Assembly (NCBI GenBank): GCA_039931435.1
Contig: JBDTRY010000019.1
Coordinates: 1-33,863, forward strand
Direction: 5' to 3'
Source of the DNA: JBDTRY01 sp039931435
GTDB taxonomy: Bacteria; Acidobacteriota; Thermoanaerobaculia; Gp7-AA8
Length of the DNA: 33,863 nt
Shown: piece by piece, positions 7,971 through 16,510 of the stretch
How positions within the stretch are numbered: the stretch's first letter is position 1
Layout of the letters: each line of letters opens with the position of its first letter
Made by a program: the position numbers and the translations under genes
The notes under the pieces: model-generated
The model's input: only the letters and a program-made list of their open reading frames with translations
Database searches by the model: none
What the model was told of the DNA's origin: nothing

Positions 7971-9356
7971 ATGCGAATGACATCGATCGGTCTGGGTATG
8001 CTTCTCGTTGCTACCGTGCTCCCGGCGCAGCCACGTCCTCCCGAGCACTCTGTCTTTATGGGAGACATCGACACGTCCGTCGACCCCTGCACGAACTTTT
8101 TCGATTACTCCAATGGCGCCTGGCGGAAGGCCAACCCCATTCCCGCTTCGATGCAGCGCTGGAGCCGGCGTTGGGCGGCCGGCGAGGAGAACAAGAACCA
8201 GTTACGCGAGCTGCTCGATGACGAAGTGAAACGAAACGACTGGCCCAGGGGTTCCGTCGATCAGCAGATCAGCGATTTCTACAGCGCCTGCATGGATGAG
8301 GAGCAGGTGAACAAACTGGGCGCAAAGCCCATCGAGCGTCTTCTGAAAGAGATCCGATCCATCGAGAATCGTGCCGGACTGCAGGCCATGATCGCCCGGC
8401 TGGCCGATCTGCAGATCAGCGCCCCGTTTGGCGTGGGCCCGTCGCCGGACAATCACAATCCGTCGGCAGTGATCGCGAACGTCTTCGCATCCGGTCTGGG
8501 ACTTCCTGACCGTGATTACTACGTCAAGCCCGAAAAGCGTTTCGTCGATGCCCGCGAAAAATATCGTACGCACATCGCCAGGATGTTCATGCTCGCCGGT
8601 TACGGCGAGGAATCGGCCCGGAAGGCCAGCGATTCAGTATTTGCTCTGGAAAAACGCCTGGCCGCGGGGCAGCTGGACAACGTCGCCCTCCGCAACCCGG
8701 AGGCCACCGATCACAAGCTGGCCGTGGAGGCGCTGCAGAAGCTCACACCACACTTCGACTGGAACAAGTATCTGGACAGGTCCGGCATCGCTCCGGCGGA
8801 CCTCAATGTCAGCGAGCCGAAGTACATGCAGGCTGTCGACAAGGAGCTGCTCTCCACACCCCTGAGCACATGGAAGACCTACCTCACATGGAATGTGATC
8901 AACACCGCGGCGCCCTATCTCTCCACGCCGATCGCCACCGCTGATTTCGAGTTCTACGGCAGGTACCTGAATGGCGCAAAAGAGATCAAACCTCGTTGGA
9001 AGCGATGCGTCGAAGCCGAGGACAAGCTTCTCGGAGAAGCGCTGGGCAGGCGATACGTGGAGCGTTATTTTCCGCAAGAAGCAAAAGCGCGGATGCAGGA
9101 CCTGGTGAAGAATCTTCTTTCGGCGATGGCAGATTCCATCCGGGCCCTGGATTGGATGAGCCCTGAGACAAAAACCAAGGCACTGGAAAAACTCACTACG
9201 TTCAATCCCAAGGTCGGCTATCCGGACAAGTGGAAGGATTACAGCGCCGTACCTATCAGTGCGGACTCACATTGGCAGAACGTTACGGCGGGTTTGAAAT
9301 TCGGCACCACCAACGCCCGCACGCAGATCGGAAAACCTGTCGATCGCGGTCTCTGA
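7971..9356 (+). CDS. M13-family metallopeptidase (PepO/neprilysin-like), N-terminal part ended by an in-frame TGA
   Basis: This fragment carries the signal peptide (MRMTSIGLGMLLVATVLPAQ) and the M13 N-terminal helical domain: DIDTSVDPCTNFFDYSNGAW, VDQQISDFYSACMDEEQ, GLGLPDRDYY, and TYLTWNVINTAAPYLS. It stops at TGA 9354-9356 in the sequence KPVDRGL-stop-GMTPP. The family reads DRxxWGMTPP, so the TGA replaces a conserved Trp codon (TGG). The rest of the peptidase continues in the same frame from 9360. As read, this half has no zinc site and would be inactive. The start is uncertain: ATG 7971 or 7977 fit the signal peptide, and TATACT (7958-7963) sits 7 nt before 7971. A TTG at 7950 has a GGAGGGG 6 nt upstream and is an alternative. 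Confidence 0.85.
   Translation: MRMTSIGLGMLLVATVLPAQPRPPEHSVFMGDIDTSVDPCTNFFDYSNGAWRKANPIPASMQRWSRRWAAGEENKNQLRELLDDEVKRNDWPRGSVDQQISDFYSACMDEEQVNKLGAKPIERLLKEIRSIENRAGLQAMIARLADLQISAPFGVGPSPDNHNPSAVIANVFASGLGLPDRDYYVKPEKRFVDAREKYRTHIARMFMLAGYGEESARKASDSVFALEKRLAAGQLDNVALRNPEATDHKLAVEALQKLTPHFDWNKYLDRSGIAPADLNVSEPKYMQAVDKELLSTPLSTWKTYLTWNVINTAAPYLSTPIATADFEFYGRYLNGAKEIKPRWKRCVEAEDKLLGEALGRRYVERYFPQEAKARMQDLVKNLLSAMADSIRALDWMSPETKTKALEKLTTFNPKVGYPDKWKDYSAVPISADSHWQNVTAGLKFGTTNARTQIGKPVDRGL
9354..9356 (+). other. In-frame TGA interrupting the M13 peptidase
   Basis: The upstream part (frame of 7971) and the downstream part (frame of 9360) are in the same frame with only TGA-GGC between them. 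A single G-to-A change (TGG to TGA) at the conserved Trp explains the split. Long intact frames elsewhere in the window argue against TGA being a sense codon here. Confidence 0.85.
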
Positions 9357-9359
9357 GGC

Positions 9360-9995
9360 ATGACGCCACCGACCTCCGACGCCTATTACAACCCTCTGCT
9401 GAACGAGATCGTCTTTCCCGCGGGGATTCTCCGCCCTCCGGCCTTCGACGTGAATGCCGTGGACGCGGTGAACTATGGAGCGATCGGCGTGGTCATCGGA
9501 CACGAGATCAGTCACGGCTTCGATGACGAAGGGTCGCAGTACGATGCCGAGGGGCGTTTGAACAACTGGTGGACGGCCGAGGACCTGAAGCGATTCCAGG
9601 AGCGGACAAAGTGCGTCGAAGATCAGTTTGATGGCTATTTCATCGAACCAGGCATCCATCACAACGGCAAGCTCGTCCTCGGTGAGTCGATTGGCGACTT
9701 CGCCGGAGCGAAAATCGCCTGGGCTGCATTTCAGAAGGCCCAGGAGACGAACCCTGCTCCGACCATCGATGGCCTGACTCCGGCGCAGCAGTTCTTCATC
9801 GCCTGGGGGCAGTTCCGAGGGGACGAAATCCGGCCGGAGTTGCAGCGAACGATGATTCAGGGCAACCCGCATCCCATCGCCAAGTACCGTGTTATCGGGC
9901 CGCTATCCAATCTGCCGGCCTTTGCCAAAGCCTTCAGTTGTAAGGATGACGCGGCCATGGTCCGTGCGGAGGGGAAACGCTGTCAGGTCTGGTAA
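9360..9995 (+). CDS. M13-family metallopeptidase, C-terminal catalytic part
   Basis: This 211-residue piece holds the catalytic half of the M13 peptidase. It shows GMTPPTSDAYYNPLLNEIVFPAG at its start, the zinc motif HEISH (VIGHEISHGFDDEG), the third ligand in GESIGDFAG, and the typical C-terminal CxVW ending (KRCQVW). Joined with the upstream part, the protein would be 674 residues, a normal length for a secreted M13 oligopeptidase. On its own it lacks a signal peptide and the helical lid domain. The ATG at 9360 is the internal Met of GMTPP and no ribosome-binding site is visible, so independent translation is doubtful. The substrate-binding Asn of the family's NAYY/NAFY motif is Asp here (DAYYN). 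Either a recent pseudogene or a sequence error would explain the split. Confidence 0.85.
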   Translation: MTPPTSDAYYNPLLNEIVFPAGILRPPAFDVNAVDAVNYGAIGVVIGHEISHGFDDEGSQYDAEGRLNNWWTAEDLKRFQERTKCVEDQFDGYFIEPGIHHNGKLVLGESIGDFAGAKIAWAAFQKAQETNPAPTIDGLTPAQQFFIAWGQFRGDEIRPELQRTMIQGNPHPIAKYRVIGPLSNLPAFAKAFSCKDDAAMVRAEGKRCQVW

Positions 9996-10096
9996 ACCCG
10001 AGGCGACGTCCAGGGTTCAATGCCGGCACTGCCTGAAATCCAACTCAGAGACGGAGCCAGGCTGACTGCTGCTCGTCGTACAATTCCGTAGATCCC

Positions 10097-13084
10097 ATGA
10101 GCCTGACTCCCGGCACCCGCCTCGGCAGGTACGAAGTCCGTTCGCCTCTTGGTGCAGGTGGAATGGGTGAGGTCTACCTTGCCTTCGACCCCGAACTGGA
10201 ACGGACGGTTGCCATCAAGGTGCTTCGGGACAGCGATCAATCGGCCGACCGCGCCCGCCGTTTCATTCAGGAGGCGAAGGCGGCCTCGGCCTTGAACCAC
10301 CCCAACGTCGCTCAGGTCTACGAGATCGGCAGCGTCGACGAACTGCGCTACATCGTCATGGAAGTGGTGGAGGGCGAGACGCTTCGACAACGACTCGGTC
10401 ACGGAAAGATGTCCATCGACGACGTCCTTTCCATCGCAACGCAGATCGCTTCAGCACTGGGCGCTGCACATTCCGCAGGCATCGTTCACCGCGACGTCAA
10501 ACCGGACAACATCATCCTCCGTCCCGACGGCTACGTGAAGGTCCTCGACTTCGGTCTGGCGAAACTACGCAAGAGCGAGGGTCAGTCGGGCATCACCATG
10601 CTCAAGACTGAGCCTGGCCTGGTCATGGGAACGTTGCCCTACATGGCACCCGAGCAGGTCGGCGGGGGAGAGGTCACGCCCGCGGCCGACGTCTTCAGCA
10701 CGGGTGTGGTGCTCTACGAGATGATCGCCGGTGTCCGCCCCTTCGAAGGAGACACGGTGACACAGGTGGCCACGGCCATCCTCTCCAGCACGCCCCGCCC
10801 CCTTGAGGAGATGCGTCCGGACATTCCGCCGAAACTGGCCGGGGTGATCTCAAAATCGCTGGCCAAGGAAATCAGCGCCCGTTACTCCAATGCCGAAGAA
10901 CTTCTGAGCGAGCTGCGGCAGATCAGCAGGGAGACGAATGCCGCGTTGAACGAAGCCGAACCTCCTCGCCTCCGGCGAAGAACTCTACCGGCGTGGACTC
11001 TGGTTCTGGCATTGATCGTTCTGGCGCTGGCTGCGGCAGCCTTCTACTTCCGGAGAGCGAATGAGGCGGCACAACGGCGCGCGGCAGGCGATTCCGCATC
11101 GCGCGCGGAGGCACTGCTTTCCCAAGGTGCGTATCCCGAGGCCTACGAACTGGCCAGTGCCGCTGCCAGAACTCTTCCCGATGACGCTCGCTTGCTTTCG
11201 GTGATTTCAAGAGCGTCGGTTCCGATCGGGTTCGACAGCAATCCTCCTGGAGCAATCGTGTCTTTACGGCGCTTCGGTGGGCCAGCAGATGAAACGTCGA
11301 TAGGGACGACTCCTCTGTCGATTGCGCACCTACCTCGCGGAGACTATGTCATCACCTTTCGAAAGGCGGGATACGCACCGGCCATGCGTCCTCTCCCCCT
11401 GGCGCCTATTGTCGTTCACGGTTTCGAGGCCCCCCGTCAGGCGGGAGACCTGCGCGTGACCTTGGTGCCGTCGGCGAAGGTACCAGCGGAGATGGTTTTC
11501 GTGGCCGGAGGCGACTATCGTCTCTCGGGGTTTGACCGCCTCACAGACCGGGCCGTGAAGCTCGATGATTTCTTCATCGACCGCTATGAAGTTTCGAATC
11601 GTGACTTCAGCGAGTTCATCCGGGGCGGCGGCTATCATAATCGGGCATTCTGGAAACACCCGTTCGTCGATGGAACGAAAACGTTGTCCTTTGAAGTAGC
11701 AATGAATCGTTTCCGCGATTCCACCGGTCTTCCCGGTCCAAGAAGCTGGACTGGAGGAGCGCCACCGTCGGGGCACGAGAATCATCCGGTCACGGACATT
11801 ACCTGGTACGAGGCAGCGGCGTTCGCGGAATGGAAAGGAAAGTCTCTTCCCACGGTCTTTCAGTGGGAAAAGGCAGCTAGAAACCCACTGAAAGGAGCTC
11901 TGGGAAGCAGCTTCCCATGGGGCGTCCTGGCCGAGGGCACGGATGCCACAACGCGCGCGAACTTCCTCGGCAAAGGAACGCTTCCGGTGGACAGCATGCC
12001 CTTCGGCATCAGTCCCTGGGGGGCGTACAACATGGCCGGGAATGTCTCCGAATGGTGCCGGAATCCGATTGATCCCGGTTTCGCCGTTCGTGGCGGAAGC
12101 TGGAACGATGCCGTCTACGCCTTCGGAAGGACCGCTGCAATTCCCGGGTTGTTTTCAAGCAGCACGGTTGGGTTCCGGTGCGCAAAACCAGCCGGCAGTG
12201 ATGGGGGAGGACAGAATGATCAGGGAGCGTTCGCCATCAACGCCTCGGGTCTCGTTCCGCAATACCACCCTGTTGACGATCGAACCTTTGCTGACATCCG
12301 GGCCCGGTATACCTACACAAACACTCCCCTTGCATCGAAGATTGTCGAGAGCGTGGACACGCCGGACTGGCGTCGCGAGAAGATTGAATACATCGTCGCC
12401 GGCCGAACGGTCCCGGCATACCTCTATCTTCCGAACGGGTTTCCACGTCCTTTGCAAGTAGTCCACTTCGCTCCGGCCGGCGACGTGGCCAATGGATTCA
12501 GAACCCTTCCTGCCAGCATCGAGGCCACGCTGGCACCGATCATCCGGGGAGGGCGTGCAGTGTTCTCGGTCGTGCTGGAGGGCTACACCGAACGTCCTCG
12601 TCCTGCGACTTCTGTGGAACCAGACTCGCGTTCGGCTGAATACGTCGATTACACCGTGACTCAGGTGACGGAGCTTCGGCGGGGGCTGGACTACCTGGAG
12701 ACCCGGCCGGATATCGATCACTCCCGCATCACCTTCCTCGGTCCCAGCGCCGGATCCTGGGCCGGCGTGCTCATCGCCGCTCTCGAATCCCGATATCGGT
12801 CCGTAGCATTTGTTGGCACTCATATCAGTCCGAATGAAGTTGCCGATGCGCCGGCGGCCAACAGAATCAATTTCGCTCCGCACATTTCCGGCCCGACGCT
12901 CATGCTTCAGGGACGATACGACGAGAGTGCGCCGCTGAAGAGCCAGGCCGAGCCTCTCTTCAAACTCCTCAGAGAGCCCAAGCGTCTGGAGATCTATGAG
13001 GGCAGTCACGCGCCGACTGCAGCCGTGCTCATTCCCGCTCTGACTAAATGGTTCGACGAAACCATGGGCCCGGTGGCGCAGTAG
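10097..13084 (+). CDS. Ser/Thr kinase fused to PEGA, FGE-like (SUMF1) and alpha/beta-hydrolase domains
   Basis: This 995-residue multidomain protein has a kinase at 11-275: LGAGGMGEV, K41, HRDVKPDN 131-138, DFG 151-153 and MAPEQ 183-187. A transmembrane helix spans about 299-317. A PEGA-type domain at about 375-440 includes SNPPGAIVSL, IGTTPL and LPRGDYVITFRKAGY. An FGE/sulfatase-modifying-factor-like domain at about 464-697 includes FFIDRYEVSNRDFSEFI, PVTDITWYEAAAFAEWKGKSLPT, NMAGNVSEWC, FAVRGGSW and VGFRCAK. An alpha/beta-hydrolase at about 755-990 has nucleophile elbow GPSAG (S884), probable acid D942 and H971. Everything after residue 318 should lie outside the cytoplasmic membrane. The FGE-like part lacks the two active-site cysteines, so a binding role is more likely than formylglycine formation. 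TACAAT lies 12 nt before the ATG and there is no Shine-Dalgarno. Substrates are unknown. Confidence 0.9.
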   Translation: MSLTPGTRLGRYEVRSPLGAGGMGEVYLAFDPELERTVAIKVLRDSDQSADRARRFIQEAKAASALNHPNVAQVYEIGSVDELRYIVMEVVEGETLRQRLGHGKMSIDDVLSIATQIASALGAAHSAGIVHRDVKPDNIILRPDGYVKVLDFGLAKLRKSEGQSGITMLKTEPGLVMGTLPYMAPEQVGGGEVTPAADVFSTGVVLYEMIAGVRPFEGDTVTQVATAILSSTPRPLEEMRPDIPPKLAGVISKSLAKEISARYSNAEELLSELRQISRETNAALNEAEPPRLRRRTLPAWTLVLALIVLALAAAAFYFRRANEAAQRRAAGDSASRAEALLSQGAYPEAYELASAAARTLPDDARLLSVISRASVPIGFDSNPPGAIVSLRRFGGPADETSIGTTPLSIAHLPRGDYVITFRKAGYAPAMRPLPLAPIVVHGFEAPRQAGDLRVTLVPSAKVPAEMVFVAGGDYRLSGFDRLTDRAVKLDDFFIDRYEVSNRDFSEFIRGGGYHNRAFWKHPFVDGTKTLSFEVAMNRFRDSTGLPGPRSWTGGAPPSGHENHPVTDITWYEAAAFAEWKGKSLPTVFQWEKAARNPLKGALGSSFPWGVLAEGTDATTRANFLGKGTLPVDSMPFGISPWGAYNMAGNVSEWCRNPIDPGFAVRGGSWNDAVYAFGRTAAIPGLFSSSTVGFRCAKPAGSDGGGQNDQGAFAINASGLVPQYHPVDDRTFADIRARYTYTNTPLASKIVESVDTPDWRREKIEYIVAGRTVPAYLYLPNGFPRPLQVVHFAPAGDVANGFRTLPASIEATLAPIIRGGRAVFSVVLEGYTERPRPATSVEPDSRSAEYVDYTVTQVTELRRGLDYLETRPDIDHSRITFLGPSAGSWAGVLIAALESRYRSVAFVGTHISPNEVADAPAANRINFAPHISGPTLMLQGRYDESAPLKSQAEPLFKLLREPKRLEIYEGSHAPTAAVLIPALTKWFDETMGPVAQ

Positions 13085-13124
13085 CGGTGCCAGGGTCGGA
13101 AGGGACGTGCAGAAATCGCGAAGA

Positions 13125-13153
13125 ATACCGGCCGCACGGCGTGCGGCCGGTAT
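13125..13153. terminator. Bidirectional hairpin terminator between convergent genes
   Basis: ATACCGGCCGCAC and its exact reverse complement form a 13-bp stem with a GGC loop, 41 bp after the kinase-fusion stop and 31 bp from the aat stop. A moderately T-rich run (CCTTGGTTCCTTT) follows on the plus strand. The position between convergent genes supports a terminator role. Confidence 0.75.
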
Positions 13154-13183
13154 CCTTGGTTCCTTTCAGCGGTTCACGTCTCA

Positions 13184-13867
13184 CTATGGGGATGGAGCCG
13201 CGTGATCAGGATTGGCAGGGTCGAAGAGAACAAGAGATCGCTTCTGAGTCCGCGCCAGCCGATCCAGAAATTTTGCCCGGGTGATTTCCACCGAACCCAG
13301 GGCCCTCATGTGCTCGGACATGACCTGGACGTCGAACCAGTCAAGACCGCGGGACTGAAGGTGCTCGAAGAGAAAAAGAAGAGCGAGCTTCGAGGCGTTC
13401 GGCCGCAAGCGAAACATACTCTCTCCATTGAAAGCACCACCGGCATCCACACCATAGACCCCGCCGACGAGCTCGTTTTGATCCCAGACCTCCACGCTGT
13501 GGGCCACTCCTTGAGCATGGAGTAGACAGTAAGCCTCAACGACCTGCGGGAAAATCCACGTTCCGTCCTGATCGGGCCGCTGTGCTGTGGCGCACGCTTC
13601 GATGACCGAACGGAAATCCCCATCGATCGTGAAACGGAACCCGCTCCGGGCCCGGACATGACGGAGGCTGCGAGAGATATGAACGTCCTTCAGTTCGATG
13701 ATTGCGCGGCGCCGGGGACAGAACCAAGGCAGAGGAATGCCCTCCATGGGCCAGGGGAAGATGCCGTGGCGGTAGGCGTCGATGAGAGTCTCCGGGCGAA
13801 GGTCATCGCCGAAGGCCACGACGTCTCCCTTCGTCTTCCTCGGGTCGGGGAATCGTGATGTTGTCAT
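13184..13867 (-). CDS. aat: Leucyl/phenylalanyl-tRNA--protein transferase
   Basis: Aat transfers Leu or Phe from charged tRNA onto proteins with N-terminal Lys or Arg, creating the primary degron read by ClpS. The motif chain is typical: GDDLRPETLIDAYRHGIFPWP, WFCPRRRAIIELKDVHISRSL, DGTWIFPQVVEAYCLLHAQGVAHSVEVW, GGVYGVDAGGAFNGESMF and WFDVQVMSEHMRALGSVEITRAKFL. The ATG at 13867 gives a normal 227 residues. The frame is open further upstream, but that would run far into clpA and add unrelated sequence. Only 25 bp separate it from the clpA stop, so it is probably co-transcribed with clpA. It ends near the hairpin shared with the convergent kinase gene. Confidence 0.95.
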   Translation of the reverse strand: MTTSRFPDPRKTKGDVVAFGDDLRPETLIDAYRHGIFPWPMEGIPLPWFCPRRRAIIELKDVHISRSLRHVRARSGFRFTIDGDFRSVIEACATAQRPDQDGTWIFPQVVEAYCLLHAQGVAHSVEVWDQNELVGGVYGVDAGGAFNGESMFRLRPNASKLALLFLFEHLQSRGLDWFDVQVMSEHMRALGSVEITRAKFLDRLARTQKRSLVLFDPANPDHAAPSP

Positions 13868-13892
13868 CGAGCGCGGAACAGGCAGCAGCGGC

Positions 13893-16148
13893 TCAATTGA
13901 TCGGCGGCTCTTCAAGAACCGTAAACTCACCGCCCTCGGCATCGAGAACGATGCGTCCGCCATTCTGCAAAGATCCGAACAGGATGCTGTCCACCAACGG
14001 TTCCTTGACTCGCGACTGGATGAGACGAGCCAGCGGGCGTGCCCCGAAGGCACGATCATAGCCATTCGTGGCCAGCCACAGGCGCGCGGCCGGGGAGAGT
14101 TCGATGGTCACCTTCTTCGCGGCAAGCTGCTCCCGTAGCTCACCGATGAACTTGTCGACCACCCGCTCGATGGTCTCCATGGCCAGGGGCTCAAAAACAA
14201 TCCAGGCGTCGAAGCGATTCCGGAATTCCGGTGCGAACATCTTCTCGATTGCTCCCCGTCCCTTGCTGCTTCCCGGATTGTTGCGGAACCCTACACCAGC
14301 TTCCACCATCTCCCGGCCGCCGGCGTTCGTGGTCATGATCAGCACCACGTTCCGGAAATCGGCTTTGCGCCCATTGTTGTCCGTGAGAGTGGCGTGGTCC
14401 ATGACTTGAAGCAGAAGACTGAACAGATTCGGATGCGCTTTCTCGATCTCATCGAGAACAAGCACGGAGTAGGGAGTGCGGATGATGGCGTCGGTAAGGA
14501 GGCCTCCCTGATCGAATCCCACGTAGCCGGGAGGCGCTCCGATGAGCCGGGAGACCGTGTGCGCCTCCATGTATTCGCTCATGTCGAAACGGATGAACTC
14601 CACCCCCATGATGCGCGCCAGTTGGCGGGCCAGTTCAGTCTTTCCAACCCCCGTGGGTCCGGAAAAAAGAAACGACCCGACCGGTTTGTCCGGCTGCCCG
14701 AGACCGGAGCGTGAGAGTTTGATGGCGTTGACGACCTGATGCACGGCGGAGTCCTGGCCGTAGATCACGCCCTTCAACTCTGTCTCCAGATCGTGCAGAC
14801 GATCCTTTTCGGAACCGCCCACGGTCTTCGGTGGAACTTTCGCCATCCGGGCGATGACCATCTCGATTTCAGGCTCTCCGATGGTGACCACTCCTGCCGC
14901 CCGCCGCTCTTCCGCCGGCAGCATGCGCATGCGAGCCCCGGCTTCGTCCAGGACGTCGATGGCTTTGTCGGGAAGGTGACGGTCGTGCAGGTACTTTGCT
15001 GACAGTTCCGCAGCGAGCTGGATGGCCTCGTCGCTGAAGGCCACTCCGTGAAACTCTTCGTAGTAGGACTTCAACCCCTTGAGGATTTCGATCGTCTCCG
15101 GAATGGTCGGCTCACCAACCTCGATCTTTTGAAAGCGCCGGGCCAGGGCTCGATCATGCTCGAAGGAGGCCTTGTACTCGGCGTAGGTTGTGGATCCTAT
15201 GCAGCGTAGTTTTCCTGCAGCCAGAGCGGGCTTGATGATGTTCGAGGCATCCATCGATCCTCCGCTCACGGAACCCGCGCCGACGATCGTGTGAATCTCA
15301 TCGATGAAGAGAATGGCGTTTTCTTTCTTCTGCAGCCCGGCGATGACACCCTTCAATCGCTGCTCGAAATCTCCGCGGTATTTTGTTCCCGCCAGCACGG
15401 CGCTCATGTCCAGGGCGTAAACGGAGGCGTCCCTGAGAATTTCCGGAACACTTCCCTCATGAATTTTCAACGCCAGTCCCTCGGCGATTGCCGTCTTCCC
15501 CACGCCCGGTTCGCCGACGAAGAGCGGATTGTTCTTCCGGCGGCGGCAGAGAATCTGAACCGTCCGCTCCAGTTCGGGGATGCGGCCGATGAGGGGATCG
15601 ATCTCGCCGTTCGCAGCGCGCTCGTTCAGATTCGAGGTAAAGGCCACGACGGGATCGCTCTGCTGAGGGGTCCCCGGTTCTTCCGGCGTGGTGGGAAGGA
15701 ATTCGGGCTGTCCTTCGATCTTCGAGACTCCATGGGCGATGTAGCTCAGAACGTCGAGCCTGGTGATGCCCTCCTGCGTGAGCAGGAACACGGCATGAGA
15801 GCGTTCCGCTTGAAAGATGGCAGCGAGCATATGCGCCCCGTTAAGTTCCTTCAGCGACGAACTCTGAACGTGAAGCAGTGCGTACTCGAGAATGCGCCGG
15901 AACGTCGCTGTCTCCGTGGGCATGACCTCAGACTCAACCTGGACTTCGTCGAACTGTTCGGAGAGGAAACGGTCCAGGTCTCTACGAAGAGACTCGAGAT
16001 TGCCTCCACAGTTGACCAGGACTTCGCGAGCCGAAGGATCGTCGAGAAGGGCCAGGAGCAGGTGCTCGAGAGTGATGTACTCGTGCCGGCGTAATACCGC
16101 CTCGTTCACAGCATTGGAGAACGTCGTCTGAAGTTGTTTGGCGATCAT
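13893..16148 (-). CDS. clpA: ATP-dependent Clp protease ATP-binding subunit ClpA
   Basis: ClpA is the AAA+ unfoldase that feeds substrates to ClpP. The 751-residue product has Clp N-repeats at about 1-140 (RHEYITLEHLLLALLDDPSARE). The first AAA module has GEPGVGKT at 212-219 and Walker B FIDE at 281-284. The second has GPTGVGKT at 497-504 and VLDE at 564-567. The tripeptide VGF at 619-621 sits where E. coli ClpA has its ClpP-binding IGL loop. No ClpB-type middle coiled coil is present. The start is set at ATG 16148 (MIAKQLQTTFSNAVNEAV), aligning with E. coli ClpA; a TTG at 16196 would add 16 unlikely residues. clpS lies upstream and aat 25 bp downstream. clpP is not in the window. Confidence 0.95.
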   Translation of the reverse strand: MIAKQLQTTFSNAVNEAVLRRHEYITLEHLLLALLDDPSAREVLVNCGGNLESLRRDLDRFLSEQFDEVQVESEVMPTETATFRRILEYALLHVQSSSLKELNGAHMLAAIFQAERSHAVFLLTQEGITRLDVLSYIAHGVSKIEGQPEFLPTTPEEPGTPQQSDPVVAFTSNLNERAANGEIDPLIGRIPELERTVQILCRRRKNNPLFVGEPGVGKTAIAEGLALKIHEGSVPEILRDASVYALDMSAVLAGTKYRGDFEQRLKGVIAGLQKKENAILFIDEIHTIVGAGSVSGGSMDASNIIKPALAAGKLRCIGSTTYAEYKASFEHDRALARRFQKIEVGEPTIPETIEILKGLKSYYEEFHGVAFSDEAIQLAAELSAKYLHDRHLPDKAIDVLDEAGARMRMLPAEERRAAGVVTIGEPEIEMVIARMAKVPPKTVGGSEKDRLHDLETELKGVIYGQDSAVHQVVNAIKLSRSGLGQPDKPVGSFLFSGPTGVGKTELARQLARIMGVEFIRFDMSEYMEAHTVSRLIGAPPGYVGFDQGGLLTDAIIRTPYSVLVLDEIEKAHPNLFSLLLQVMDHATLTDNNGRKADFRNVVLIMTTNAGGREMVEAGVGFRNNPGSSKGRGAIEKMFAPEFRNRFDAWIVFEPLAMETIERVVDKFIGELREQLAAKKVTIELSPAARLWLATNGYDRAFGARPLARLIQSRVKEPLVDSILFGSLQNGGRIVLDAEGGEFTVLEEPPIN

Positions 16149-16510
16149 CGTGTCAGTCTGCCTCTGAATTGTCGGCCTGCACCCGCGTTTATACAAGCAT
16201 CAAACAAATGAGCCAGCCTCCGCATTGCCTTGTGGGTCCAGGGGGGTGCCTGAGATAAAACTGCAGCCATATCAGGGCTCCGCGCCTGTTGGTCATTCTG
16301 ATCGTGGAAACGGGACGGTATCACCCGAAATGATACGGCTCTCGAGGAGTTGTCATCCGAGGGATCTCCCGCGCGTGTAGCGACAGCCGCCTTACACGAG
16401 CCGGAGATCCCTCGCGCTTCGCTCGTTCGGGATGGCTCGTTGAGCCCGTCCATTCGATCGATGCGTCGCGGCATTAGTACTTTTTCCTGTAAAAGAGAGT
16501 GAACTACCCT
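16149..16510. repeat. 362-bp gap between clpS and clpA holding a palindromic repeat (16352-16436)
   Basis: No gene is supported here. At 16352-16369 GTCATCC is joined to GAGGGATCTCC, and at 16403-16436 the reverse complement appears in full: GCCATCC, then CGAACGAGCGAAGCGC, then GAGGGATCTCC. The left arm lacks the middle 16 bp. An inner CGTGTA/TACACG stem extends the hairpin. A half copy, GTCATTCTGATCG, begins near 16292. TATAAA near 16186-16191 (minus strand) could be the -10 of a clpA promoter. The gap explains why clpS and clpA are not tightly packed. Confidence 0.7.

Noticed and set aside
9354..9356. TGA read as Trp by a variant code, or as selenocysteine
   Set aside because: Long intact genes such as the 995-codon kinase fusion and the 1067-codon BNR gene show no internal TGA, several genes end in TGA, and the site is a Trp in the family. 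No selenocysteine hairpin was recognised.
16145..16474. Minus-strand frame of 109 codons in the clpS-clpA gap
   Set aside because: Overlaps the repeat (RTSEARGISGS is repeat-derived) and runs up to the clpA start; no ribosome-binding site or domain.
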